From an uncultured Lachnospiraceae bacterium (GTDB taxonomy: Bacteria > Bacillota > Clostridia > Lachnospirales > Lachnospiraceae): a DNA stretch of 64,000 nucleotides. The notes under the pieces were generated by a model, which was not told the DNA's origin, did no database searches, and worked only from the letters and a program-made list of their open reading frames with translations. Where the stretch lies: contig CANQBX010000010.1 in the NCBI GenBank assembly GCA_947589095.1, forward strand, positions 1 to 64,000, written 5' to 3'. A program made the position numbers and the translations under genes. Below, piece by piece: positions 42,178 through 51,234 of this stretch (positions within the stretch are counted from its first letter, which is position 1; each line of letters opens with the position of its first letter).

Positions 42178-43131
42178 ATGAGTAAAGAAAAGAAAAAATC
42201 CGGTAATGCGTCGGCTCTCTCCTGGTATAAGAAAATGGATTTCTCCAAGAAGACTGCGATGTGGGGCGTCATTTTCCTGCTTCCGTGGCTGTTTGGTCTG
42301 ATCTTCTTCTTCTTAAGGCCCATGGTGAATACCCTGTGGTACTCGCTGTGCAGTATGCAGCTGACAAACGGTAAGTTTTCAGGATCCTTTATCGGAGCCG
42401 AGAACTATAAGTGGGTTCTTGGAGTTGATACGAACTTTAACCGGATGTTTGTTGAGGCCTTTACCAACATGGTCAAGGAAGTACCGTTCCAGATCTTCCT
42501 GGGCCTGTTCATCGCGATCCTGCTGAACGGCGAGTATAAGGGGAGAGGATTCTTCCGTGCGATCTTCGTGATCCCGATCATCCTGGCCACGGGCGTGGCT
42601 TCCCCGACACTGTCCTCCGCTGAGGCACAGTTTACAACGGAGACCGCAGAGGCAGTTATGAACATGGAATGGCTGGAGCAGCTGGTCATCAATTCCGGTA
42701 TTCCGCAGCAGCTGACTACGCTGTTAGTGGGCTACGTAGAGAATATCTTCGATGTGGTGACAAAATGCGGCGTACAGGTGCTTCTGTTCCTGGCCGGTCT
42801 GCAGGCGATTTCTCCGTCCCTCTATGAGGTGGCGAAGATGGAAGGCTGCACCCAGTTCGAGACTTTCTGTAAGATCACGCTGCCCATGGTCTCCCCGACC
42901 ATTCTGGTGTGCCTGGTCTACAGCATTGCGGAGTCCTTCGCGAACGCGCAGGTAGCTTATGGTGATTCAACGATTGCGTTCTCAAGCTACATCCGCAGTA
43001 TTACGTTCAACGGCAACGCGGCCTATTACGGCTACGGCGCAGCCATGAGCTTCATCTACTTCGCAGGAACGCTGGCAGCAATCGGCATCATCTGCGGTAT
43101 CGTGTCGAAGGGGGTGTTCTACTATGACTAA
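42178..43131 (+). CDS. Sugar ABC transporter permease, MalF type (pair 2)
   Basis: A 317-residue inner-membrane protein with about six helices. The first is WGVIFLLPWLFGLIFFFL near residue 30, and the EAA-type loop is EVAKMEGCTQFETFCKITLP near residue 230. A 40-residue insertion between helices (SSAEAQFTTETAEAVMNMEWLEQ, in two parts) makes it unlike the pair-1 permease. AAAGGAGG is seven bases before the ATG at 42178. It overlaps the next gene by eight bases. Confidence 0.92.
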   Translation: MSKEKKKSGNASALSWYKKMDFSKKTAMWGVIFLLPWLFGLIFFFLRPMVNTLWYSLCSMQLTNGKFSGSFIGAENYKWVLGVDTNFNRMFVEAFTNMVKEVPFQIFLGLFIAILLNGEYKGRGFFRAIFVIPIILATGVASPTLSSAEAQFTTETAEAVMNMEWLEQLVINSGIPQQLTTLLVGYVENIFDVVTKCGVQVLLFLAGLQAISPSLYEVAKMEGCTQFETFCKITLPMVSPTILVCLVYSIAESFANAQVAYGDSTIAFSSYIRSITFNGNAAYYGYGAAMSFIYFAGTLAAIGIICGIVSKGVFYYD

Positions 43132-44200
43132 AAAGGGAATGACCCGACAGGAACGGCGCGCGAAAGCGGAGACAACGGCCGGCATCAGCTTCTGGGTAGA
43201 CTTAAAGAAAGGCCGACTGAGCAAGTATTACATCCAGAAGATCATCCGGAACTTTATCATGTCGCTCTTCCGGTATGTGATCCTGATCTGCCTGGGCTTC
43301 ATCGTCATTAAGCCGCTCTGGTCGCTTCTGAAGAGCGCGATCACAGCGCCGGCTATGCTGGGCGACAAATCGGTCATGTGGATCCCGCAGCATATTTCCA
43401 GGATCTTCATAGACATGTCCATGTCCCAGAGCCTGATGAATTACTGGAAGAGTCTGGCGTATACCCTGCCGGTGACGGTGGCGCTGACAGCCCTGCAGGT
43501 AATCTCCGCGGGACTTGCGGCTTACGCGTTCGCGAGACTGAAGTTCAAGGGAAGCGGCATCCTGTTCTTCTTCGTGATCCTGACCATCGTTGTGCCGAGC
43601 GACGCGATCATGCTGGCGCAGTACGCTGCGTTCCGTAATTTCGATATCTTCGGAATTATCGGTTTGATCAACGGAACCGGTTCAGGCATCAACCTGATCG
43701 GCAAACCGGTGTCTCTGTATATCCTGGCCGGAACCGGTATGGGCCTTAAGAGCGGTCTGTACATTTACTTCCTCCGCCAGGCGGTCAGGGGTCTTCCGAT
43801 CTCTGTCGAGGAGGCGGCGTTCGTGGACGGCGCAGGTTTCCTGCGTACCTTCTTCACGATCGTTATCCCGAGTATGTCCGGTTCCATCCTGACGGTATCG
43901 GTTCTGAGCTTCTTGTGGAACTACACGGATACGTACTACACAAGCCTTCTGAACCCGAATACCAGCCATCTGGCCTACAACCTGTCCTCCCTGTCCGGCA
44001 ACATCCGCTGGTACATCACTACGGCGGCGCAGACAAATGAGACATGGCTGACGACCATCGATGCGACTAACCCGTTCGTACAGCAGGCTATGATCTCTGC
44101 CTGCTCCCTGCTGACGGTGCTGCCGCTGCTGATCATGTACGCGTTCGTACAGAAGAGATTCGTACAGGGCGCGGCCCGAAGCGGTCTGGGCGGCGATTGA
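43124..44200 (+). CDS. Sugar ABC transporter permease, MalG type (pair 2)
   Basis: A 358-residue inner-membrane protein, longer than usual because of a basic 45-residue N-terminal tail and extra loop sequence. The EAA loop is EEAAFVDGAGFLRTFFTIVIP near residue 230. Its start lies within the end of the previous gene, so translation is coupled. It closes the operon. No MsmX-type ATPase is present, so all four permeases must share one encoded elsewhere. Confidence 0.92.
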   Translation: MTKKGMTRQERRAKAETTAGISFWVDLKKGRLSKYYIQKIIRNFIMSLFRYVILICLGFIVIKPLWSLLKSAITAPAMLGDKSVMWIPQHISRIFIDMSMSQSLMNYWKSLAYTLPVTVALTALQVISAGLAAYAFARLKFKGSGILFFFVILTIVVPSDAIMLAQYAAFRNFDIFGIIGLINGTGSGINLIGKPVSLYILAGTGMGLKSGLYIYFLRQAVRGLPISVEEAAFVDGAGFLRTFFTIVIPSMSGSILTVSVLSFLWNYTDTYYTSLLNPNTSHLAYNLSSLSGNIRWYITTAAQTNETWLTTIDATNPFVQQAMISACSLLTVLPLLIMYAFVQKRFVQGAARSGLGGD

Positions 44201-44220
44201 TCCAAGATATGTTATCGTAT

Positions 44221-44251
44221 GCGGGTATTCCGGCTGCGGCCGGATTCCCGC
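44221..44251 (+). terminator. Hairpin after the sugar-uptake operon
   Basis: GCGGG...CCCGC arms with an inner CCGGC/GCCGG stem form a strong hairpin, but no T run follows. A second, weaker GGGAA...TTCCC hairpin lies at about 44277-44305. Termination here is likely to be partial. Confidence 0.4.
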
Positions 44252-44326
44252 GTACAGACGCAATTGTATTATGGTGGGGGAAGCGCATTATGTGCGTTTA
44301 TTCCCGCATATTGATACGATTTACCG

Positions 44327-44378
44327 GGCGATGTCGGGAAGCTTCATTCAGGCATCGCCTGTTCTGTTGAACAGGAGG
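44327..44378 (+). promoter_or_regulatory. Competing hairpins over the Shine-Dalgarno of fucosidase 2
   Basis: CCTGTTC (44358-44364) pairs perfectly with GAACAGG (44369-44375) around a TGTT loop, covering half of AGGAGG (44373-44378). GGCGATG (44327-44333) pairs perfectly with CATCGCC (44353-44359). The two stems share bases 44358-44359, so they compete, which would switch access to the ribosome binding site. Confidence 0.45.
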
Positions 44379-44383
44379 TTTCT

Positions 44384-45673
44384 ATGCAGGACTGGTTTAA
44401 GAAGGCAAAATTAGGAATATTCATCCACTACGGGATCTACGCCGTGAAAGGCGTGTCGGAGTCATGGTCCTTCTATCACGGCTCCATTTCTTATGAGGAC
44501 TATATGAAGCAGCTGGATGGGTTCACGGCGTCAAAATTTGACGCGGATAAATGGGCCGATCTGTTCAAAAAGAGCGGTGCGCGCTACAGCGTTCTGACGA
44601 GCAAGCATCATGACGGTGTGGCGCTGTTTGATACAAAATACAGTGATCTGAGCGTTGTGAAGAAGTCTCCGGCGGGCCGGGATATTCTGGGCGAATATAT
44701 CGCGGCCGTCCGCAGGGCGGGGCTTAAGGTGGGAGTTTACTATTCCCTTCTGGACTGGTCTCATCCGGATTACGCTTCGGTCTACCCGGACTGGCGGGTG
44801 CCGGAAGATCTTAACACGGTGAACGGCTACAGTTCGCCGAAGGACGGAACGCAGGATAAGGAGGCGTGGCAGAGGTTTCTGCAGTTTGACCGGAACCAGC
44901 TTAAGGAGATCCTGTCGAACTACGGCAAAGTGGATCTTCTGTGGTTTGACGGAGACTGGGAGCGGAACGCCGAACAGTGGGGACTGCCGGAGTTTAAGGA
45001 TTATCTGAAGAGTTTCAATGAAGACCTGATCATCAACAACCGGTTCGCCGGCTACGGCGATTATCTGACGCCGGAGCAGGGGATCCCGGTGAACCGTCCG
45101 AAGGGGGTATGGGAGTTCTGTACGACGATCAATTCCTCCTGGGGCTATCAGCACAGGGACAACCACTACAAGTCCCTGCGGCAGATCATTCATATGTTCT
45201 GTGACTGCTTAAGCATGGGCGGAAATATGCTTCTCGATATCGGGCCTATGGAGGACGGAACCGTGGATCCCAGGCAGGAGGCGGTGCTTCTGGGCCTTGG
45301 CGAGTGGATCCGTGCCAATGAGGAAGCGGTCTATGAGTCCGCGGCAGGGATTCCGGCCAATTATTATGGGGACGGAAGCGTCCTGTCGGAGGACGGGCAG
45401 ACGCTGTATCTGTTCGTTCATAACCGTCCGGCGGAGGCGCTCTGCGTCAAAGGACTTAAGAACCGGGTGAAGAGGGCGGCTATCCTTCATTCCGGAAAGG
45501 AACTGCGGATGGACGTTCACGGCGGCGCGCCTTGGAACGGGATCCCCGGTATTTTGTGGATCTATATGACCGAAAAGGATTGCGCGGAGATGACAACTGT
45601 GGTAAAACTGGAACTGGACGGTCCGGTGCGGCTGTATGACGGCGGCGGGGCGGTCATTACGGATAACCAGTGA
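44384..45673 (+). CDS. Alpha-L-fucosidase, glycoside hydrolase family 29 (copy 2)
   Basis: A 429-residue enzyme. The GH29 barrel opens with KLGIFIHYGIYAVKGVSESW and contains TSKHHDGVALFD, the probable nucleophile D189 in LLWFDGDWE, and the TPEQGIPVNRPKGVWEFCTTINSSWGY segment (in two parts) usual for the main GH29 group. The C-terminal beta-sandwich is short. No signal peptide. The barrel opening and active-site surroundings resemble broad-specificity fucosidases more than copy 1 does. The ATG is five bases after AGGAGG, which is partly locked in a hairpin. The GH3 gene follows after 196 bp; that gap contains two copies of GCTGCAGAGGCAA (45736, 45765). Confidence 0.94.
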   Translation: MQDWFKKAKLGIFIHYGIYAVKGVSESWSFYHGSISYEDYMKQLDGFTASKFDADKWADLFKKSGARYSVLTSKHHDGVALFDTKYSDLSVVKKSPAGRDILGEYIAAVRRAGLKVGVYYSLLDWSHPDYASVYPDWRVPEDLNTVNGYSSPKDGTQDKEAWQRFLQFDRNQLKEILSNYGKVDLLWFDGDWERNAEQWGLPEFKDYLKSFNEDLIINNRFAGYGDYLTPEQGIPVNRPKGVWEFCTTINSSWGYQHRDNHYKSLRQIIHMFCDCLSMGGNMLLDIGPMEDGTVDPRQEAVLLGLGEWIRANEEAVYESAAGIPANYYGDGSVLSEDGQTLYLFVHNRPAEALCVKGLKNRVKRAAILHSGKELRMDVHGGAPWNGIPGILWIYMTEKDCAEMTTVVKLELDGPVRLYDGGGAVITDNQ

Positions 45674-45869
45674 TCGCTTATCTGCCGGATGAGGCTGAAG
45701 ATGAAAGCCTATTGCTTTTTATGGCTGCAGGACAGGCTGCAGAGGCAAGAACGAAAGGCTTCATGCTGCAGAGGCAAAAGAACAGATCGTATCAGCTGTA
45801 TGAGCAGCATGAACAAAGAGTACGGATCTGCATCGGCAGGATAAAATGAGACAACGGAGGAAACTGGAT

Positions 45870-48182
45870 ATGGATCTAACCGAAAACCATGGGCGGCTTG
45901 AGGAATACCGTAAGCGCGCCAGGGAGATCGTCAGTCAGATGACGCTGGAGGAGAAGATATTCCAGACGCTTTACAACGCCCCGGCGATCGAACGGCTGGG
46001 CGTTAAGGCGTACAACTGGTGGAACGAGGCGCTTCACGGCGTGGCAAGAGCAGGCGTGGCGACGGTATTTCCCCAGTCCATCGGTCTGGCGGCTACATTT
46101 GACGAGGATCTGATCGAAGAGATCGCCGACGCGATCTCTACGGAGGCCAGGGGCAAATTCAATCTCCAGCAGGCCAAGGACGACACGGACATCTACAAAG
46201 GCCTGACCTTCTGGTCCCCGAACGTGAACATTTTCCGGGATCCGAGATGGGGCAGAGGTCATGAGACCTTCGGGGAAGATCCGTATCTGACTTCCCGCAT
46301 GGGCGTAAGGTTCGTGAAAGGCATTCAGGGACACGATGAGAAATACTTAAAGGCGGCGGCCTGCGCCAAGCACCTGGCGGTCCACAGCGGCCCGGAGGGC
46401 GTAAGGCACGGCTTCAATGCGGTCGTAGGAAAGCAGGATCTCTATGAGACCTATCTGTCGGCCTTCAAGGCCTGCGTTCAGGAAGGTCATGTGGAGGCGG
46501 TCATGGGCGCCTACAACCGCGTCAACGGCGTCCCCTGCTGCGCCAATCACGAACTGATCGAAGAGATCGTCCGCGACGAATTCGGATTTGAGGGCCATTT
46601 TGTCAGCGACTGCGGCGCGATCCAGGATATCTGCGACGGCCATCATGTCGCCGCGACCTACAAGGATGCGGCGGCGATGGCGATGGAGAACGGCTGCGAC
46701 TTAAACTGCGGGAAAATGTTCTATTTCCTGAAGCAGGCCGTGGAGGAAGGCAAGGTGTCGGAGAAGCGGATCGACGAGGCGGTCGAGAGGCTCTTTACGA
46801 CAAGGATCAAGCTCGGCGTGCTGGACCGAAAGGAAGAGAATCCCTTCGACCGGATCCCTTATACAGTAGTGGACAGCGAACCGATGCGCCGGCTGAATGA
46901 AGAAGCGGCCGCCCGCTGCGTGGTGCTTCTGAAGAATGAAGGCAGCTTGCTGCCGCTGGATCTCTCGAAGATAAAGACCATCGGCGTGATCGGTCCCAAT
47001 GCGGACAGCCGCAGGGCGCTGGTGGGCAATTACGAGGGAACCGCTTCCCATTACTGGACGGTTCTGGAAGGGATCCAGGACTATGTGGGCGATCGCGCCC
47101 GGGTCATGTATTCGGAAGGCTGCCATCTGTATAAGGACCGTACCAGCGGGCTGGCGGAGGCCAACGACCGGATGAGCGAGGTAAAAGGGGTCTGCGATAA
47201 CAGCGACGTAATCGTGGTCTGCCTGGGACTCGACGCCAGCATCGAGGGCGAGGAGGGCGACGCCAACAATGAGTACGGCAGCGGCGACAAGCCCGATCTG
47301 AACCTGCCGGGGCTGCAGGAGGAAGTCCTTAAGGCGGCCGGCGCGAGCGGAAAGCCGGTGATCCTCGTGCTTCTGTCCGGAAGCGCGCTGGCGGTGGACT
47401 GGGCCCAGGAGCGCGTGCCGGCGATCCTGCAGGGGTGGTATCCGGGCGCCTGCGGCGGCAAGGCGATCGCGAAGATTCTGTTCGGGGAGAAATGTCCGGA
47501 AGGGAAGCTGCCGGTGACATTTTACCACAAAGACGACGTGCTGCCGGATTTTGAAGACTACAGCATGAAGGGGCGGACCTACCGGTATATGAAGAATGAG
47601 GCGCTGTATCCCTTCGGGTACGGGCTGTCGTATACGAGCTTCGCGTATGAGAAGGTTTGGGCGGAAACAGCAGCGGATGGTTCAGAGACGGCGGGCAGTT
47701 CGGAAACGGCAGCGGATGGTTCGGAGACGGCGGCGGAGAGCTGCCCGGACAGGCAGGAAAGCGTCAGTGGAAATGCAGCTGTAGAAAACGGTGTTAGGTC
47801 TGGAGGTCGCTGCTCTGCAGAAACAGTCGGGGATGACTGCCTGACTGAGAAAAAGGCCGCAGTGACAATCCATGCGCTGGTAAAGAACACCGGCTCCGTT
47901 GCGGGTGCGGAAACCGTACAGGTCTATGTGAAGATCCCCGGTGAGGACACGCCTAATGCCCAGCTGAAAGGCATCCGCAAGGTGCGTCTCGCGCCCGGTG
48001 AGGAGAAAGATGTGGAGCTCCCGCTTCCGAGAGAGGCGTTCGGGCTTTACGATGAAGAGGGGCATTTCCATATTCATACCGGCGAGGCATTTGTCTATGC
48101 AGGCGGCCAGGGGCCGGACGCGCGGTCGGCTGAGCTGACAGGACAGAAGGTACACTGTCTGTCGGTTTCTATTGTTGAATAA
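45870..48182 (+). CDS. Glycoside hydrolase family 3 (beta-glucosidase/beta-xylosidase type)
   Basis: A 770-residue enzyme with the three-domain GH3 layout: a TIM-like barrel with WWNEALHGVARAG, a sandwich domain and a C-terminal fibronectin-III-like domain. The nucleophile is D247 in FVSDCGAIQD. The EALHG motif is common in the xylosidase and glucosidase branch. A low-complexity insertion of about 60 residues (about 598-660, built on ETAADGSETA repeats) precedes the fibronectin domain. No signal peptide. GGAGG is nine bases before the ATG at 45870; an earlier in-frame ATG at 45846 has no site. The sugar removed cannot be told from the sequence; xylose of plant N-glycans would fit the neighbours. 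Confidence 0.92.
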   Translation: MDLTENHGRLEEYRKRAREIVSQMTLEEKIFQTLYNAPAIERLGVKAYNWWNEALHGVARAGVATVFPQSIGLAATFDEDLIEEIADAISTEARGKFNLQQAKDDTDIYKGLTFWSPNVNIFRDPRWGRGHETFGEDPYLTSRMGVRFVKGIQGHDEKYLKAAACAKHLAVHSGPEGVRHGFNAVVGKQDLYETYLSAFKACVQEGHVEAVMGAYNRVNGVPCCANHELIEEIVRDEFGFEGHFVSDCGAIQDICDGHHVAATYKDAAAMAMENGCDLNCGKMFYFLKQAVEEGKVSEKRIDEAVERLFTTRIKLGVLDRKEENPFDRIPYTVVDSEPMRRLNEEAAARCVVLLKNEGSLLPLDLSKIKTIGVIGPNADSRRALVGNYEGTASHYWTVLEGIQDYVGDRARVMYSEGCHLYKDRTSGLAEANDRMSEVKGVCDNSDVIVVCLGLDASIEGEEGDANNEYGSGDKPDLNLPGLQEEVLKAAGASGKPVILVLLSGSALAVDWAQERVPAILQGWYPGACGGKAIAKILFGEKCPEGKLPVTFYHKDDVLPDFEDYSMKGRTYRYMKNEALYPFGYGLSYTSFAYEKVWAETAADGSETAGSSETAADGSETAAESCPDRQESVSGNAAVENGVRSGGRCSAETVGDDCLTEKKAAVTIHALVKNTGSVAGAETVQVYVKIPGEDTPNAQLKGIRKVRLAPGEEKDVELPLPREAFGLYDEEGHFHIHTGEAFVYAGGQGPDARSAELTGQKVHCLSVSIVE

Positions 48183-48263
48183 ACGTTTATGTAAACCCCA
48201 CTGGAGAGATGTACGGATACAGTGCCGGATGAAATAATTACATATCAGGACGGAGAGAGAATT

Positions 48264-50936
48264 ATGCAGAAACAATTACTGAATGAAGGCTGGCAGATGC
48301 GGGAATACGGCGTGGGCGAGTATCTGAGCGCCGCGGTGCCCGGAAGCGTTTTTCTGGATCTTCTGAAGAATGGACGGATCGAGGATCCGTTCTACCGGGA
48401 CAACGAACTTAAGACGCTGCCCTTAAGCGACCGGGACTACGAATACCGCACGGTGTTCGGCGTTTCGGAGGAGCTGTTGGGCTGCGACGAGGTGCTGCTG
48501 CATTTTGACGGCATCGACACGCTGGCCACGATCATGCTGAACGGTCAGGCAGTGGGAGAGGCGAAGAATATGCACCGGGTCTGGGAATTCCCGGTGAAGG
48601 GGCTTCTGAAACCAGCCGGAAATGAACTCCATATCGTGTTCCATTCCCCGACGAAATTCATCGCTGAGAGCTATGAGGAGAATCCGATTCCAGGCGACGC
48701 CAACGGCATGAAGGGTATGCCGCGGCTCAGGAAAGCCCACTGCATGTTCGGATGGGACTGGGCGCCGCGGATCCCGGACTCGGGACTTTACCGGCCGGTG
48801 AGTCTGCTGGGGATTGAGAAGGCGCGGATCGACGGCGTCTATATCGAGCAGAAGCATGAAGACGGAAAGGTGCGGCTTAAACTGACTGTGGAGACGGAGA
48901 GTGCCTGTGAGGCAGCGGCCCGCAGCGCGGCAAAAGCTGTGGGCGGGGCAGTGGTACCGCTCGAATCGGATAAGACTACAGATGGAACAGCGCTTGCCAT
49001 GGCCAAATCAGTGCTTTCGCTCGAATCAGAAAAAGACACGGCTGCGGTCGGGAACGCTTCTGTATCCACAGCGGCTGCATTTACTTACCGTGTGACTCTG
49101 ACAGACCCGAACGGCCGTGAAACGGTTTATACAGACAGCCCGTCGGAGATCGTGATCGAGGATCCGCAGCTCTGGTGGCCCAACGGTCTGGGCGCGCAGC
49201 CGCTTTATACGGTGCGAGTGGAGCTGCTGGAGAGCGCAGAGGCCGGAAAAGGGGCCAGGCGCGCAGAAACCGGCAGCCAGACGGATACAAGAAGCGTGTC
49301 CGACGCAGACGTTCGCGTCCTTGACACCTGGCAGCGCCGTATCGGCCTGCGGACCATGACCATGCATCGGGTCAAAGACCAGTACGGCGAGTCCTTTGCG
49401 CACGAGGTCAACGGCATGCCGTTCTTCGGCGTGGGCGCGGACTATATCCCGATGGACAGCCTGGTGGCCCGGGTGGACGCAGAGAAGACCCGAAAGTTTA
49501 TCGCCGCGGCAAAGGACGCCAATTTCAACGTGATGCGCGTCTGGGGCGGCGGCTATTATCCGGATGATTTCTTCTTCGACGCCTGCGATGAATGCGGACT
49601 GGTCGTGTGGCAGGATTTCATGTTCGCCTGCTGCGTCTACGACCTGACGGAGGATTTCGAAGCGAATATCACGGCGGAATTTATCGACAATGTGAAGCGG
49701 ATCCGCCACCACGCCTCTCTGGGGCTCTGGTGCGGCAACAACGAGATGGAGCTGTTCCTCGCCGATGAGAAGAAGGTTTGGTGCGACAATCCGATCCGCT
49801 ACAGCGATTACATCAAAATGTATGAGTACCTGATCCCGAAGGTGCTGAAGAAATATGATCCGCAGACCTATTACTGGCCGGCGAGCCCGTCCTGCGGCGG
49901 CGGCTTCGACAAGCCCAATGACGAGAACCGGGGCGACGTCCATTACTGGAGCGTATGGCATGGCGGACTGCCGTTCTCCGCTTACCGCAGGCTCTTCCCG
50001 CGCTATATGTCGGAATTCGGCTTCGAATCCCTGCCGGCGCTAAAGACTGTGGAGACCTTCACGGAGCCGGAGGACAGGAACATTTTCTCCTACGTGATGG
50101 AGAAACATCAGCGCTGCGCCTTCGGCAACGGTACGATCATGCGCTATATGGAGCAGACCTATCTGTATCCGACCAGCCTGGACATGATCATCTACGGCTC
50201 CCAGCTGATGCAGGCGGAGGCAATGCGCAACGGCGTGGAGCATTTCCGGCGGAACCGGGGACGCTGCATGGGCGCGGTGATCTGGCAGTTCAACGACTGC
50301 TGGCCGGTGGCCAGCTGGGCCATGGTGGATTATTTCGGCCGCTGGAAGGCCGTCATGTACTGCGCGAAACGGTTCTTCGCGCCGCTCCTTTTGTCCTGCG
50401 AGGAGGAGGGCATGCATACCCAGACGCTGAATCTGAACACCCAGCCCTTTGCCTATGAGAAATCCATCCGGCTCTGCGCGAACAATGAGACGCTCGCGGA
50501 GCGGAAGGTGACGGTCCGCTGGCAGCTTCGGGACGCTTCGGCCCGGATCCTTCGGGAGGAAAGCTGCGAGATGACCCTGGCGCCCATGTCGGCGACATGG
50601 CTTGACAAGGTGGAACTGCCGGATGCGGATGTATTTGAGAATTACGTGAGCTACCAGATGGAAGCGGACGGCGAGATCGTGTCGCAGGAGACGGTGCTCT
50701 TCTGTTTCCCGAAGTATTTCCATTTCCATAAGCCGGTATTTGAGGTGAAGGTGGAAGGCGACGAGCTGGTCGTAAGCGCGGACTGCTTCGCGAAGGGCGT
50801 GCGGATCCTGAATGCGGACGACGATATGCGGCTGGAGGACAATTATTTCGATATGAACGGCGGAACGCGGCGCGTGAAGATCGTTGAAGGAAAACCGGAA
50901 GGGATCACCGTCGGCAGCATATATGATATCAGGTAG
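48264..50936 (+). CDS. Beta-mannosidase, glycoside hydrolase family 2
   Basis: An 890-residue enzyme with the beta-mannosidase form of GH2: the N-terminal sandwich (QLLNEGWQMRE, AAVPGSVFLDLL), barrel with acid/base E494 in LWCGNNEMELF and nucleophile E584 in YMSEFGFES, and C-terminal sandwich domains. It should release the beta-1,4-mannose that joins the N-glycan core to chitobiose, or mannose from manno-oligosaccharides. An Ala/Ser/Thr-rich insertion of about 60 residues (about 212-270) lies in the second domain. No signal peptide. The ATG at 48264 has GGAGAG upstream; an in-frame GTG at 48222 is less likely. A terminator follows. Confidence 0.95.
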   Translation: MQKQLLNEGWQMREYGVGEYLSAAVPGSVFLDLLKNGRIEDPFYRDNELKTLPLSDRDYEYRTVFGVSEELLGCDEVLLHFDGIDTLATIMLNGQAVGEAKNMHRVWEFPVKGLLKPAGNELHIVFHSPTKFIAESYEENPIPGDANGMKGMPRLRKAHCMFGWDWAPRIPDSGLYRPVSLLGIEKARIDGVYIEQKHEDGKVRLKLTVETESACEAAARSAAKAVGGAVVPLESDKTTDGTALAMAKSVLSLESEKDTAAVGNASVSTAAAFTYRVTLTDPNGRETVYTDSPSEIVIEDPQLWWPNGLGAQPLYTVRVELLESAEAGKGARRAETGSQTDTRSVSDADVRVLDTWQRRIGLRTMTMHRVKDQYGESFAHEVNGMPFFGVGADYIPMDSLVARVDAEKTRKFIAAAKDANFNVMRVWGGGYYPDDFFFDACDECGLVVWQDFMFACCVYDLTEDFEANITAEFIDNVKRIRHHASLGLWCGNNEMELFLADEKKVWCDNPIRYSDYIKMYEYLIPKVLKKYDPQTYYWPASPSCGGGFDKPNDENRGDVHYWSVWHGGLPFSAYRRLFPRYMSEFGFESLPALKTVETFTEPEDRNIFSYVMEKHQRCAFGNGTIMRYMEQTYLYPTSLDMIIYGSQLMQAEAMRNGVEHFRRNRGRCMGAVIWQFNDCWPVASWAMVDYFGRWKAVMYCAKRFFAPLLLSCEEEGMHTQTLNLNTQPFAYEKSIRLCANNETLAERKVTVRWQLRDASARILREESCEMTLAPMSATWLDKVELPDADVFENYVSYQMEADGEIVSQETVLFCFPKYFHFHKPVFEVKVEGDELVVSADCFAKGVRILNADDDMRLEDNYFDMNGGTRRVKIVEGKPEGITVGSIYDIR

Positions 50937-50976
50937 ATCGTTTTAATAGTTATTTATTGTTGAATTGTTTTGGATG

Positions 50977-51034
50977 AGAGCCGCTGTCCTGGAGAACATT
51001 TTTGGTGCGTACATTTCGGGATGGCGGCTCTTTT
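50977..51034 (+). terminator. Terminator after the beta-mannosidase gene
   Basis: AGAGCCGC (50977-50984) pairs with GCGGCTCT (51024-51031) and is followed by TTT. The loop is long (39 bases). Confidence 0.55.
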
Positions 51035-51103
51035 GTCGGATTAGCATCAAAAGCCGTTCCGCTTTATCACACTGCCGTATCACAAGTTTGTAAAAGAAAA
51101 GCG

Positions 51104-51132
51104 TTGACATTTGTACAGAATGGATTTATAAT
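51104..51132 (+). promoter_or_regulatory. Consensus sigma-A promoter for livJ
   Basis: TTGACA (51104-51109), 17 bp, TATAAT (51127-51132): a perfect consensus, the best promoter in the window. It predicts high expression of the binding protein. Confidence 0.92.
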
Positions 51133-51190
51133 GTTGAAAGTTTTTTGAGGAAATAGTTCCTTAAAAACTGACAAAAAACGCAATTGTGCG

Positions 51191-51209
51191 TGCCGGAAAC
51201 AGTCCGGCA
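51191..51209 (+). promoter_or_regulatory. Hairpin in the livJ leader
   Basis: TGCCGGA (51191-51197) pairs perfectly with TCCGGCA (51203-51209) around AACAG. It lies 12 bases upstream of AGGAGG and does not cover it; it may stabilise the mRNA. Confidence 0.45.
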
Positions 51210-51234
51210 AAGAAAGAATGAGGAGGAAACTATT

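Noticed and set aside
45692-45720. AGGCT/AGCCT hairpin with a nearby T5 after fucosidase 2
   Set aside because: The stem is only five base pairs and the T run is not adjacent, so a terminator is not supported.
48180-48189. TAAACGTTTA palindrome at the end of the GH3 gene
   Set aside because: It is only 10 bp, overlaps the stop codon and has no T run or second site.
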